DNA of 64,000 nt from Rhodocollybia butyracea (lineage: Eukaryota; Basidiomycota; Agaricomycetes; Agaricales; Omphalotaceae), in contig JADNRY010000244.1 in the NCBI GenBank assembly GCA_015501585.1, positions 1 to 64,000 on the forward strand. Direction: 5' to 3'. Position 1 is the first letter of the stretch, and each line of letters starts with the position of its first letter. The position numbers and the translations under genes are program-made. Positions 13,801-23,289 of the stretch are shown here, piece by piece. The notes under the pieces were generated by a model. It did no database searches. It was not told the origin of the DNA and saw only the letters and a list, made by a program, of their open reading frames with translations.

Positions 13801-14288
13801 GTCGACCATTACCCTTGTGCATGGTTTTATCAGGGGTTCTAGTAGCTACAACAGTCGGTTTAGGCGGTGTTGGGACCTTCCGTTTGAGTGAACTTGAAGG
13901 ACCATTTCCAGTTTCATCTGATGCCACCAATTTCGCGGTTATCACTTCGTCTTCTCTCAACGTCATAATTGAGCTAGAGATGATCAGGTAAGATAACATC
14001 TTCATTAAAAAAGCTGCAACTGACTCTTGTTCACGCAATTCAAAGCCACCATTCACCTCCAAAGAAACTGAAATTCTGTCAACATTGAATGTTTTTGCAA
14101 CTTCCTCGCGGAGGTCAGCATTTGTAGAGGTATGTGGCACGGAGATCTAATTGCTATCTTAGCAAATAAGCAACTAACTAAAGACGAGAAAACTATACTG
14201 CGCATTTGCGACGCTTTGGAAGGGTAGATTCGTCGATTTCAGGACCAATTTCGAGTGTCACCAATAATCGTCGCCAGGAGATTTCCAT
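7802..14288 (-). CDS. Large vWA plus ubiquitin-conjugating (E2) domain protein
   Basis: A minus-strand gene with many short introns. Start ATG at 14288 (an in-frame ATG at 14384 is an alternative), stop TGA at 7802-7804. In order: a short N-terminal beta-rich segment that could be ubiquitin-like (about 14288-13990); a Cys/His cluster (CTLCDEH, then CSLCQD; about 13310-13140), probably zinc-binding; a long middle; a von Willebrand A MIDAS start DLSQS (10989-11009); the later vWA elements GDTAVYDA and IIIVSDGKD (about 9200-9088); and a C-terminal E2 fold with YPREPP, the HPN motif and the catalytic Cys in KVCIAELGRLW (codon 8122-8124). HPN-to-Cys spacing is canonical, so E2 activity is plausible. 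Most exons join in frame (for example 8160-7930), but one junction near 12110 did not. Expected role: ubiquitin transfer with partner binding through vWA. The substrate is unknown. Two adjacent genes are possible but less likely. Confidence 0.75.
8122..8124 (-). other. E2 catalytic cysteine codon
   Basis: TGT on the minus strand in the context KVCIAEL, eight residues after the Asn of HPN once two short introns are removed. This is the usual E2 spacing. Confidence 0.8.
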
Positions 14289-14865
14289 ATTGGCGCGCAA
14301 TGACGGGTAGAGAGCTATATATTGGGAGCGTGAAACTTTGAAACTGGAAGGCTTGAAGAGCAGGAGATGGAAGTAAACAAGCAAACAAGTTGGCTACACG
14401 ACACCAGCTGACTACACAGACCGGTACCGAAGGAGAAAGCGCGCGCTTATTTTATTTTGGTAGACCATCGAGTACACAAGACAATCCATTCTGTATGATC
14501 TGGAACTCACTGGAGATGGGTAAAGAGAGCAAAATTCTTAGAGGACTGAGACTGCTTTTGTCATTCCTGTTGCATTCTCTCCGTTAATTTTTTTTTTCGG
14601 ACCCCCTTGGCTCCGAGTCAGCAGATCAAACAATCTGAATCCGGGATCCCAGATTCGGAGATGGTTAGGTGCGTTTGAAGGGCCTGCAGAGTGGCTTCAG
14701 TCTGTAGCATTCTCACCGGCGGCTGGATGGCAAACAGATTGTGTCAGACCCAGGAGGTGGCACAGTTCAGGTTAGGGTAACTTTGAGATGTCAGCATAGG
14801 AAGAGCGAGGTTTTCACTCTTATATTGGCAAAATGACTATTTAGGAAATTGCTGAGTCCACCAGA
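14289..14865. other. Promoter side of the vWA-E2 gene
   Basis: No gene. It contains the palindrome AAGCGCGCGCTT at 14437-14448, which is also found upstream of the repeated family copies. The rest is unremarkable. Confidence 0.5.
14437..14448. promoter_or_regulatory. GC palindrome AAGCGCGCGCTT upstream of the vWA-E2 gene
   Basis: A perfect 12 bp palindrome about 149 bp upstream of the ATG at 14288. The same core recurs at 15432-15441, 38587-38600 and 55323-55336, which suggests a shared binding site or a shared duplicated promoter. Function is inferred only from recurrence. Confidence 0.4.
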
Positions 14866-15420
14866 GTGACTTGAAGAGGTATGGTGCATGCACCGGTATT
14901 GCACCGGTACGTACACCAAGATCCTCTGTCAAAGGTTCCGAATCGTTGACGATATCTATATCACGGCGGGCGTTCGTGGGTTGGCAGGTCTTTCGAGGCG
15001 TGATAAAAAGAATCTGGCGATCATTTGAGGCTGCATTACTATGGCTACCATTGTTTTATGTGCCGGGGGTCCCAGTTGTATTAGGGCCTTCCATTTGAGC
15101 AAAGGAATAGCTTCAATTTCATCAGACGCTACCTTGAATCTCGCGGAATCACTTTGTCTTCCCTCAATATCATCATTCAGAAATGTTACGAGCGGGCAGG
15201 TGAAATTTCACGGACAACTCAGTGATTCTGGGCCAGCAACTGAGATTAACAGATTCGTTGAGTTTGAAACCAATTTTGAGCAACAGTGGACGATATAGTA
15301 GGGGGAATCAATATCGACGCGCAAGTTCAAAGACCGGTGAAAAGCAATTGGTTGGGAGCTTGAAGAGCCAACTCGATGGCTCTCGATCGGAGAAGAAAAG
15401 GCACAATCAAACCGGGCCGG
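14866..15420 (-). pseudogene. Decayed duplicate of the vWA-E2 gene 5' end
   Basis: The minus strand resembles 13665-14450: a matching CAGAGTGACT start, the region encoding 'LFxTP...ARRFANA', the SDE/TAKLV region, and then the upstream palindrome (15432-15441) in the same relative position. Frames are broken throughout and nothing downstream of these first exons is present. It is a truncated tandem duplicate lying between the vWA-E2 gene and copy B. Confidence 0.6.
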
Positions 15421-15431
15421 TGCCGCAGAAT

Positions 15432-15441
15432 AGCGCGCGCT
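15432..15441. promoter_or_regulatory. GC palindrome core AGCGCGCGCT upstream of copy B
   Basis: It lies in the block GGGCCGGTGCCGCAGAATAG, about 320 bp before the copy B ATG. Copies E and F carry the longer form TAAGCGCGCGCTTA after the same GGGCCGATGCCGC block. Copies C and D have disrupted versions near 23283 and 30061. Confidence 0.45.
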
Positions 15442-15761
15442 TATTCAAGTCGGGTCTTTTTTCTTTCATTGTTCAAGTTTTCATGGCAAACGAGACGTTC
15501 GAGGACCGATGGCATGGAGGTTGGATATCGATGAAACAAAATAGGATTTCAAGGAAAGTAATTGCGCTTATAGCGCTGAAATTCTAATGTGGATTATAGC
15601 AGACCAAAGGACAGGCTGTTCATGTTACCTTTGGCTTTGGCCGACGATCCATTGTGTTTGACCGCTTTGCTATGTTGCTACCTCGACAATGGGCTACAGG
15701 TCACAGTCACGGGTCGTTGTGGTCTTCGCTCAACTTTGTCCTTTGATCTTTGGCCAACAAC

Positions 15762-17474
15762 ATGGCCTCGAACAAAAACCAAAGGCATCTCGTGGCCATA
15801 AAACAGAACGCGCACGGTAATCCCAACTACCACCAGGGCGACAATCTGCTGAAAATGGCGCTAAGAGGCTCTGCTACGGCTCAGAGCAACCAACCTAGAG
15901 CATTTTACTCGCCCTTGTCGCAAAATTCTAGTCTACATGCTTCACCGAACCGCGAAGCCGTTCAGTCCCTTCCGAATTACGTCGGTACCTATCCCTCTGG
16001 ACAAGGAATGTGGTATCCGCCACAGCACATCCCTCAGCACAACAATTCATCGCCACAGTTGTCAAACATTTACGCGCCTTTGCCTTCATCGTTTCCTGCA
16101 TTCCCGGCTTCGATATCCATGCCGCAGCAACAGATGTCGGGATCCGGTCGTGCAACCATTCCATCGAATACACCGACACCATTGACGCCTTCTCCTACGC
16201 CCCACATTCCCTTCCTCCTTTGTCTTCATGCCAGTGTCCTCCCCATCACCGCAGGTCCAAGACTTGAGTCAACCCAACTTACACGCTAGTTCTCCTTCCA
16301 ATGATACCCGGCCAAGGAAGAAGTTACGTGGCGCCAGTACAACAGGGTCTCGTACCTCTACAAACACTACGAATACAACAACATTGCATTCACCTTTCCT
16401 CTCTTCATCGCCAGTCATCCTCGGCTGGACCCCTCCCCTCGTTCCTGGTTCTCCCTCTATGTCATCGCTCCTTCCCCCTTCCCAACGAATATCTCCATCT
16501 CCATCCGTGGTTTCTCCCACCCAACAAGGGTCGTCCTCTCTCTCTTCATCACCTCAGATACATTCGACCACTCCTTCCCCCATGCATACGAAATCGACGA
16601 CGACACGTTATAGTAGCTCCACAAGTTCTCATTCACCGTGTACTTCATCGTCTTTGGCGTATACACCTTCGCCTTATACACCTGCTAGTTGGAGCTCTGG
16701 TAGCAGTTCCATGCAGGAGTCACCCTCTCCGATGCAAATTCATGGAGATTCATCTACTACATCCTCGCTCTCATACCCTGCGGTTCCTCTAACCTTGCCG
16801 GCCGCAAATCCAACCGCGCTAGGTCTACCGCAGCAGCAGCCATACGAACACGATGTCCCCAAAGTCGCTGGGAAGAAGAGAAAAAGAAAGCGAGACGCAG
16901 AGGACATTGATAATAAGTTGAAGCGCTCTAGTACTTTTTCTTTTTCAGTCCCGACTCTCGACGACGGCAGCAGCACGTCTCCCATCGTAATCCGCTCTCG
17001 GTCGAACTCGCCAGTGTTAATTATTCCCACAGCTGCAGGTGAGTACTCAGTCCTTTTTTGCATCATCAAAATTGAACGTTCTGAACCCTTACTTTTGTTG
17101 ATGTAGTGCCCACCCCCACATTGCATGCATCTCACGCACCTCCGACCCCCCTCGAACTCGCCGCCATCCTTGAATCCCAATGTCTCCCTCCGCACCTCCT
17201 CCATATCCCAATTCCCCAAAACTCCTATCCCGCACTCAATCCCACACCCCCACCAACAGTCGCCTCCCTAATCGAACTCGCCAACAACCTCCACGCCCAG
17301 AAAGCCCTCGCCACTCAACAGCTCCAGCGTGATCGCCGCACACTCGAAGCCCTGGAAGCTCGCGAACAAGCACGTGAGCGCGTACAGAAGATGGGGTTCG
17401 AATATAGGTACTTGGTATCAGAGGATTTGGGAAGGTTTGTTAATCCTAATGAACGATATCCTTGCGACGAGTAG
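15762..17474 (+). CDS. Repeated family, copy B (best preserved; one frame break)
   Basis: Not a family I recognise. ATG at 15762 (MASNKNQR; copies C and F share MASNK). Exon 1 reads 15762 to about 16215, where the frame shifts by one, and continues to 17038. The intron is 17039-17106 (GTGAGT..GATGTAG) and exon 2 is 17107-17474. About 550 residues if the frame break is ignored. The first 350 or so are S/T/P/Q-rich with no fold visible. Then come a basic GKKRKRKRDAEDID block (a likely nuclear localisation signal), a serine stretch and the TSPIVIRSRSNSP motif, which all well-kept copies retain. Exon 2 has a proline-rich start and a charged, probably helical RDRRTLEALEAREQARERV segment, and ends near FVNPNERYPCDE. 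The upstream 260 bp are also conserved between copies. A nuclear, disordered regulatory protein is one guess. A mobile-element protein is another. Confidence 0.55.
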
Positions 17475-17967
17475 AGTTCGAGTTTTGGTGGTGGTTTTAC
17501 TACGCCTACGGTGCGGGAAGAGCCGTAGAAGGACTCTAGGCATGCGTTCACGGCGGAGACGGAGACGGAGTGTAGGCGTTGGAGGCGTTTGATGAGTTGG
17601 GATGAGTCGGACAGGTGATGGTGGATGCTCCCACCGCTGCTGCTACCAGTTCTGGATTCCAACATCTCGAGTAATGTGTACAAGTTAGTCTCATTGTTGC
17701 GTATAGCTGTGTATTGTAGAGTCTGTATCGTTACTTTGGTCTGTTTCTCGTGTGCAATCACCTTCTGGGGAAGATCCGTCTCAGGGCGCATGTTACCTGA
17801 GTTCTAATCTTATCCACTATCGGAGCTGTAAGTGAAAGATCAGAAGATCGATCTTTTCCTCCAATCTCTTCCTTCACTACGATTGATAAATAGCTTCGTG
17901 AGTGCCTTCAACGGTGCGTCTTAATCCTCTAGGCCAACTGTTGACAGGAGTATTCAACTTTGGAACA
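17475..17967 (+). other. 3' flank of copy B and 5' region of the next gene
   Basis: 17475-17715 matches the 3' flank of copy C (blocks around GATGGTGGATGCTCCCACCG and TATAGCTGTGTATTGTAG). A probable 5'-UTR intron of the following gene lies at about 17898-17935 (GTGAGTGCC..CTCTAG). Confidence 0.45.
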
Positions 17968-19758
17968 ATGTACATCTATCGAGGTTTCCTGACCTATGTG
18001 CCCAATGCAGACAGAACTGGACTCACTGTCATCTTTCCTCGGTTTCTTGACGTCGGACAGCCGGTACAGGCCTTCTGGCAATGGGATATCGATTTCGGTG
18101 GAAACCACAATGAGACGCAGGTATTCTACGGAGTCGTGACATCCATTCAACACGAAACCAAATGCCATTCCGTCAAGCTTGCGAACGACAACGACATGTT
18201 CTATCTCGAAGCCAGTTTTTGGGGCGAAAAGATCGGAGAAATCTACGTGACGTACAAGAGCAAATATGGTGTCGCTGGTAGAGAAGAGGCCATGTGCCTC
18301 GTCTACCGGAGTGCAGCAGACGATCCTATTGCTGTACCGCGTATTTACATGGGAAGGGGGGAACTGGGGAAACAAGGGGAGAAAGAGACGCTCATTCTTG
18401 TTGTCCCGGTCAGTCTAGAGAACGGTAATCCCATCTGTGCATTTTGGAACAGCACCGATGTCAACAAACACCACAGCCTCATCGGGAATATCACGATAAA
18501 GAGATCGAAAATGCCTGGTGGCTTGGAGATGGAATGGGAAGTTCAAAACTTCAGCTTCACAGGACGGGTGAAACCAGGCATGCATAACATGGTGCTCAAT
18601 GTAAATAGCCAGAAAGGCGGAAAGGGAATAGATGTGGATCTTACTCTTCAGCCGCCTGGACATCATCTGCAGGATGTCCTTGCTTTGCGGCACGAGCCCA
18701 AGATCAGCGCAATATCAGATAAAACCTCCACCGTGGTCAATAACACCTCGGAAGCTGTCGCTACTGTGGTCCTCCTAAATTCCGGGATGTCGACAACGGA
18801 CAAGGTTTTTGCTGCGGCGGGACTGTTGCTCGGCGCTGCAGGCGTGGCAACTATCACCGCTGGTACGGGAGTTTCTGCCTTTGTTGCGGCTGTTAGCATG
18901 CTTGTTTCGGGAGCAGCGGCAGCTCATACATTTAATCCACCCGGCGAACCACAGACAAGGTCGCTCTTCCCTGGTGATTATATGACTCGTACATCTTCAG
19001 GCGGAATTGTTCTCTCCAACAACGACTGTGAGTTCTTCTTCGCACGCCTAGACTCGCAGTCCCACCGTCTTATTGTTTCCCGGGGCTGTAAAAGAGATTT
19101 GGGTAACGAAACCTATAAACTCTCTGATCTTCTCAGTGATACTGCGATACACGAAGTGATCCTGGATATCGTCATCGAACCGATGAAGACCATCTCTTAC
19201 TATCGGATTGTTAAAATCAAAGGCTTAAAGCCTGAAGGGGAGTCTTCACAGTCACCAGCACAGCCTTCTGTCGGAGATTTCTACACCTCAGCTCCTGCGG
19301 TTCTTCTTGGGCAAAATCCGGAGCCACCCAAGTTCTATGGCCAACTTGGCCAATACCTTGAAAATTCCAGTCCCAGCCAACTCAGATTTCGCGCCCATTC
19401 ATCGCTCTCGATAGCACTTTTTCTGGGGGTGTCGAATGTGAACGAATACTACGAGATCTTGCGCACGCCTGGTGGACGGCTCGTGGTGAAGATGAAGAAT
19501 ATTCACATTTATAAAGCCACCTATGATATACCCATAGTTAAGTATTCCTCTACCGAGGCCGGTGTCCTCCAGGCGATTGAGCAGGATCCTACCAAGTGGG
19601 CATACTCCTGGCGAAAGAACCTTACCACTCCTTATCAGCCTATCTATGGCTACGGAGGTCATATTGTTTGGGATTGCACTTATACAACGGGGTCTTCCGC
19701 ACCGAGTGCATACTTCCTTGTTGGTGCAGAAGTTCCGTACACTCACATCTTTACTTAG
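17968..19758 (+). CDS. Unrecognised 596-residue protein with duplicated beta-type module
   Basis: An intronless reading frame of 596 residues. The first ATG is at 17968; the frame is open further upstream but has no earlier ATG, and a GTGAGT..CTCTAG intron sits in the leader. I do not recognise the family. There is no clear N-terminal signal peptide. Two N-terminal stretches look like diverged copies of one module: residues about 5-70 (GLTVIFPRFLDVGQPVQAFW) and about 128-190 (ETLILVVPVSLENGNPICAFW). Both run into a short polar loop and a G-V/N-x-T strand. Residues about 278-325 form a long Ala/Gly-rich hydrophobic stretch (LLLGAAGVATITAGTG) with small-residue spacing, which could insert into or pack against a membrane. 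The C-terminal half is beta-type and ends YTHIFT. The frame is undamaged, so it is probably expressed. Confidence 0.7.
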   Translation: MYIYRGFLTYVPNADRTGLTVIFPRFLDVGQPVQAFWQWDIDFGGNHNETQVFYGVVTSIQHETKCHSVKLANDNDMFYLEASFWGEKIGEIYVTYKSKYGVAGREEAMCLVYRSAADDPIAVPRIYMGRGELGKQGEKETLILVVPVSLENGNPICAFWNSTDVNKHHSLIGNITIKRSKMPGGLEMEWEVQNFSFTGRVKPGMHNMVLNVNSQKGGKGIDVDLTLQPPGHHLQDVLALRHEPKISAISDKTSTVVNNTSEAVATVVLLNSGMSTTDKVFAAAGLLLGAAGVATITAGTGVSAFVAAVSMLVSGAAAAHTFNPPGEPQTRSLFPGDYMTRTSSGGIVLSNNDCEFFFARLDSQSHRLIVSRGCKRDLGNETYKLSDLLSDTAIHEVILDIVIEPMKTISYYRIVKIKGLKPEGESSQSPAQPSVGDFYTSAPAVLLGQNPEPPKFYGQLGQYLENSSPSQLRFRAHSSLSIALFLGVSNVNEYYEILRTPGGRLVVKMKNIHIYKATYDIPIVKYSSTEAGVLQAIEQDPTKWAYSWRKNLTTPYQPIYGYGGHIVWDCTYTTGSSAPSAYFLVGAEVPYTHIFT

Positions 19759-20073
19759 CAGATAGGCAGAGGAACAACGTTTGAGCTACTAGTTGATACT
19801 TTGTTAAAAAGATGTGATGACTGTTGAAGCCGATTCGATTGATTCTGTTTTTTTCTGTATGATTTTTTACATGTACTTGTATCTGCATATGTAGTTCTTG
19901 ATGATAAGCAGGCGAATTAAGAGAATGCGTTTGCCTTGAATGAATCTCAGTGAACGCACTTCTTTTCTTTTTCTCTCTTTCTTATTTTGACATCGAATTA
20001 TTATTTCACTTTCTACTACTATTGCATTGAAAATATAACTACATATGAGATTTGGTGAGTCAACGTCGAGCAC
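19759..20073. other. Convergent 3' flanks, no gene
   Basis: A/T-rich sequence between the 596-residue gene (+) and the urease pseudogene (minus). It would hold their 3' ends. No coding signal. Confidence 0.5.
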
Positions 20074-23000
20074 TTAAAAGATATTATACAGCCTCGTGAG
20101 AGGCAACTTCACTGCGGGCTTGATATCGGCAAGAATACCATCCACCTTAACATCACATGTCTCTGGATCGACAGTCACCTTCGGTGTCGCATCGTTCCAT
20201 TTCATATCCCTCTTTTTAATTGCCCTACAATTCATCACCGGCTCAAACCGTTTAGACAACCTATACGAAGCGACTGTACCGGAAGTGATGGAAATCTTGG
20301 ACACAAAAGCTACAGAGTTAAGCGCCGCAGAACCAGGTTTAGCACCCACATGGGTTTGGAGAAGAGGGGATGGACAGAGGGAATGGAAGCATTGGCGTCG
20401 CCCATCTAAGTAGTTAGATGTGGATGAGTACTTATTTTCAAGATGGTAGGCGTACCTGAGACCATGCAATCACACCAGATTTGATTACCATCTCTGGCTT
20501 CGCCCCGAAGCTTTCGGGTTTCCACAAAACCAAGTCTGCTAACGTTCCGATTGCCACATGGCCTACCAGATGACTGATACCATGAGTGATTGCCCTTCAG
20601 AAATAGTCAGCCTGATTGTAACATGCTCAACAATGAAGACAGACGGGTTAATAGTATACTTGGCCACATATCTCTTCACTCTCCCATTGTCCCTGGTGAG
20701 ATTATCACCCAATGCGAAGAGGGTCCTGTGAATTCCCGCATTTTACTTGCAGTCCTCCATGTACTAGAAATGACCTCCCCAGCACGTCCCATCGCTTGTG
20801 AAGCTGAGTTGATCATTGATATAGTGCCGCTATCATGTAGAACGTCTTCCGCAGCAATGGTCTCTGATCGTATACAAGATTCGGCTAAACCTAGGTCTTC
20901 TGGATTAGACTTGTCGAGATGATGACAGGCCATCAACATCTAGATGGATATTCAGTTGATGACTTGAGACGATTAAAGGGAGCTTACTTCCAGGTGTTCA
21001 TCTAGCATGTTGTTTGTATAAGGCCTGGTTAGGCTGCTGGACGAAGGGAGGACATTTTTCTGTCCACACGCTGCGATGATATCTGGGACGTGTCCACCAC
21101 CTTCAACTACTCTTAATTCCTGTTTGTGGGAATTTGTTTAGAAAATCTCACCTGCTCCCTCACTGTGATAAGTATGAATAGTTCGGTTCCCGATAGCCTG
21201 GATTGTACCTAGATATGACATCAGTTACACCCTTCAAAATAATCGAGGAAGCCCATGCTCTCAACAAAACCGCTCTCATTGAGGGTATCAGTATGAATGT
21301 TGACCTAAGCTACATCGTCAGAATCGAATATACACTGAGCACAATGACCAAGGTTACCTGAACATCATACTTATCACCAACGTCAAGGCAATTCACTATT
21401 GCGGCCGGAGTGCTTCCCCACGCTTCATGGAGACTCAAACCCGCGCTCCAGCTCTCACGATTTCTTCCACAGCCCCCGGTCCTGAGTCATTTCCCTTGCC
21501 TGTAAAACCAAAATTCATCGGCAGTCCATCAGTAGCAGCGAGCATATGTCTCATGTAGAACGGGCTGCTAGTGCATGCTGTTGCCTTCGATCCGGCACTA
21601 GGGCCGGTACCTCCACCAAACATGGTCGTTGTACCAGCAGAAAGAGCTTCTTCAACTTGCTGAGGAGAGATATAATGAACGTGGGCATCAATGGCACCAG
21701 CGGTGACGATGAGTTTCTCCCCTGCAATTACTTCAGTGGAAGATCCAATAACAAGAGATGGATGGACACCAGTCATGATGTCGGGATTGCCAGCTTTACC
21801 GATCCCAACGATCCGACCATCTCTGACGCCGATATCGGCCTGCCAGGTTGCAAATCAGTGAACGCAGATGTGAAGGAAGAAGAGTTAAACTTTGTAAATC
21901 CCGGACCAATCTACAACCAGAGTGTTCGTGATGACCAGATCAAGAGATTCAGAGGGTAATCGATTCGTCGCCTGACCCATCCCTTCCCGAACTGTCTTTC
22001 CTACGAATCGATGAGATGCAATAATGCAAGAAGTTTGCTTTCTCACCGACCCCAAATTTGACTTCGTCCCATATACTGTCTAAATGCTTGTTAGATGAAA
22101 AATAATGTAAAAATTGTAAAGCATACACCTCATCGCGTTCAACCTCAATCCACAACTCGTATCTCCAAGTCGTATCCTATCTCCAGTAGTTGGTCCATAC
22201 ATTGATATATACACATCTCGTTCAATTTTTGTATCCGTTGTAACTTCCAATGCTCCTGGTTCCGGGACATGACTGAATCCCCTTTGAACGAGATTGCTGA
22301 TGATCTCATCTGTCCTTCCAAGGTCAACAATGCCAGTTGCAAGGCCATTGCCTCCCGAAATAATTTTGCCACCAGCAAATGAACAGAGGGTTACTTTCTT
22401 GGTATCTCCAGGTTCGAAACGGACTGCTGTTCCTGAAGGAATGTCAAGCCTTGTACCGTACGATTTGGCTCGATCGAACGAAAGATGAGAATTCGTCTCG
22501 ATAAAGTGATAATGGGAGCCAATCTATTCGCAAGTTATCAGTGTATTCAGAGCATCCAAGTCAATAGTACATACTTGAACGGGACGATCTCCGTTGTTTG
22601 TAACCTTTAGTATAATGCGTTCCTTGCCTTTATTTATGACAATTGGTTCCTTCTTTGCAATGATGGCTCCTGGCATCTTTTCGCTTGCATATTCGTCTGC
22701 GTTTGGGAGGGAAATACTATGCTTTCGTCAGGTATGGGAAGGAAGGAACCATACAGCGCAGCATTAAGATCTCCAGATTCTGTACTGATAGGATCGGATA
22801 CAGTGACAAGAAAGATGCTGAATGTTGATATGGTCAGAGGAGTTTATGTAAAGTACTCTTGCAACTTGCCCATCGACAAAAGTCCCTTCCACTTGAATCT
22901 CGTGCAGCAAGCCGGGAACACTTGGTAGTACATGCCTTCGTCCCAAGATATTCTTTCCGTGTTGTTTGAGATCTGCAACAGATTTTTTGCCATCGCGAAT

Positions 23001-23188
23001 ACGTTCCTGAAGCTGAGATGCGATGAGAGCGGCGGCTTCGGTTTGATTCAGTCGTATTCCGCGTGCTAGACGTTTTTGAGCGAGGAAACCTGCCTTGAAG
23101 ACACATAGTTTAGTTGCTTAGGACTGGAAACAAATCAGAGTACCTGATGAAGAAGTAGCCTTGTCTCTTCTTTGGGTAAGAGATGCAT
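20074..23188 (-). pseudogene. Urease (single-chain, gamma-beta-alpha), decayed
   Basis: The minus strand encodes a full fungal urease, which hydrolyses urea to ammonia and carbamate. Start MHLLPKEETRLLLHQ at 23188; a first intron near 23100-23143; the gamma region ([18 protein letters not shown]), then beta ([14 protein letters not shown]) and alpha ([41 protein letters not shown]); end RLYNIF at 20074. Damage is extensive. Single-base frame breaks are seen at about 22160, 22068, 21446 and 20715. The lysine that is carbamylated and bridges the two nickels (normally G-L-K-L-H-E) is serine here (codon 21433-21435). The aspartate nickel ligand in S-D-S-Q-A-M-G-R is alanine (codon 20802-20804). 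One intron near 21260 needs a GC donor. The substitutions cannot be explained by indel sequencing errors, so the locus is very likely non-functional. Confidence 0.88.
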
Positions 23189-23289
23189 GAAGTATCGTGC
23201 AAAGAGGTTCAAGTTGCGATTATACTGTCAGTGTCAGGTGGTGATCAGACTTTTCTAGAGAACGGGCCGGTGCTGCAGATGTAGGCGCG

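Noticed and set aside
17902..17967. Upstream extension of the 596-residue protein
   Set aside because: The frame is open but begins with GTG and has no ATG. The stretch fits a 5'-UTR intron (GTGAGT..CTCTAG), so the first ATG at 17968 was taken.
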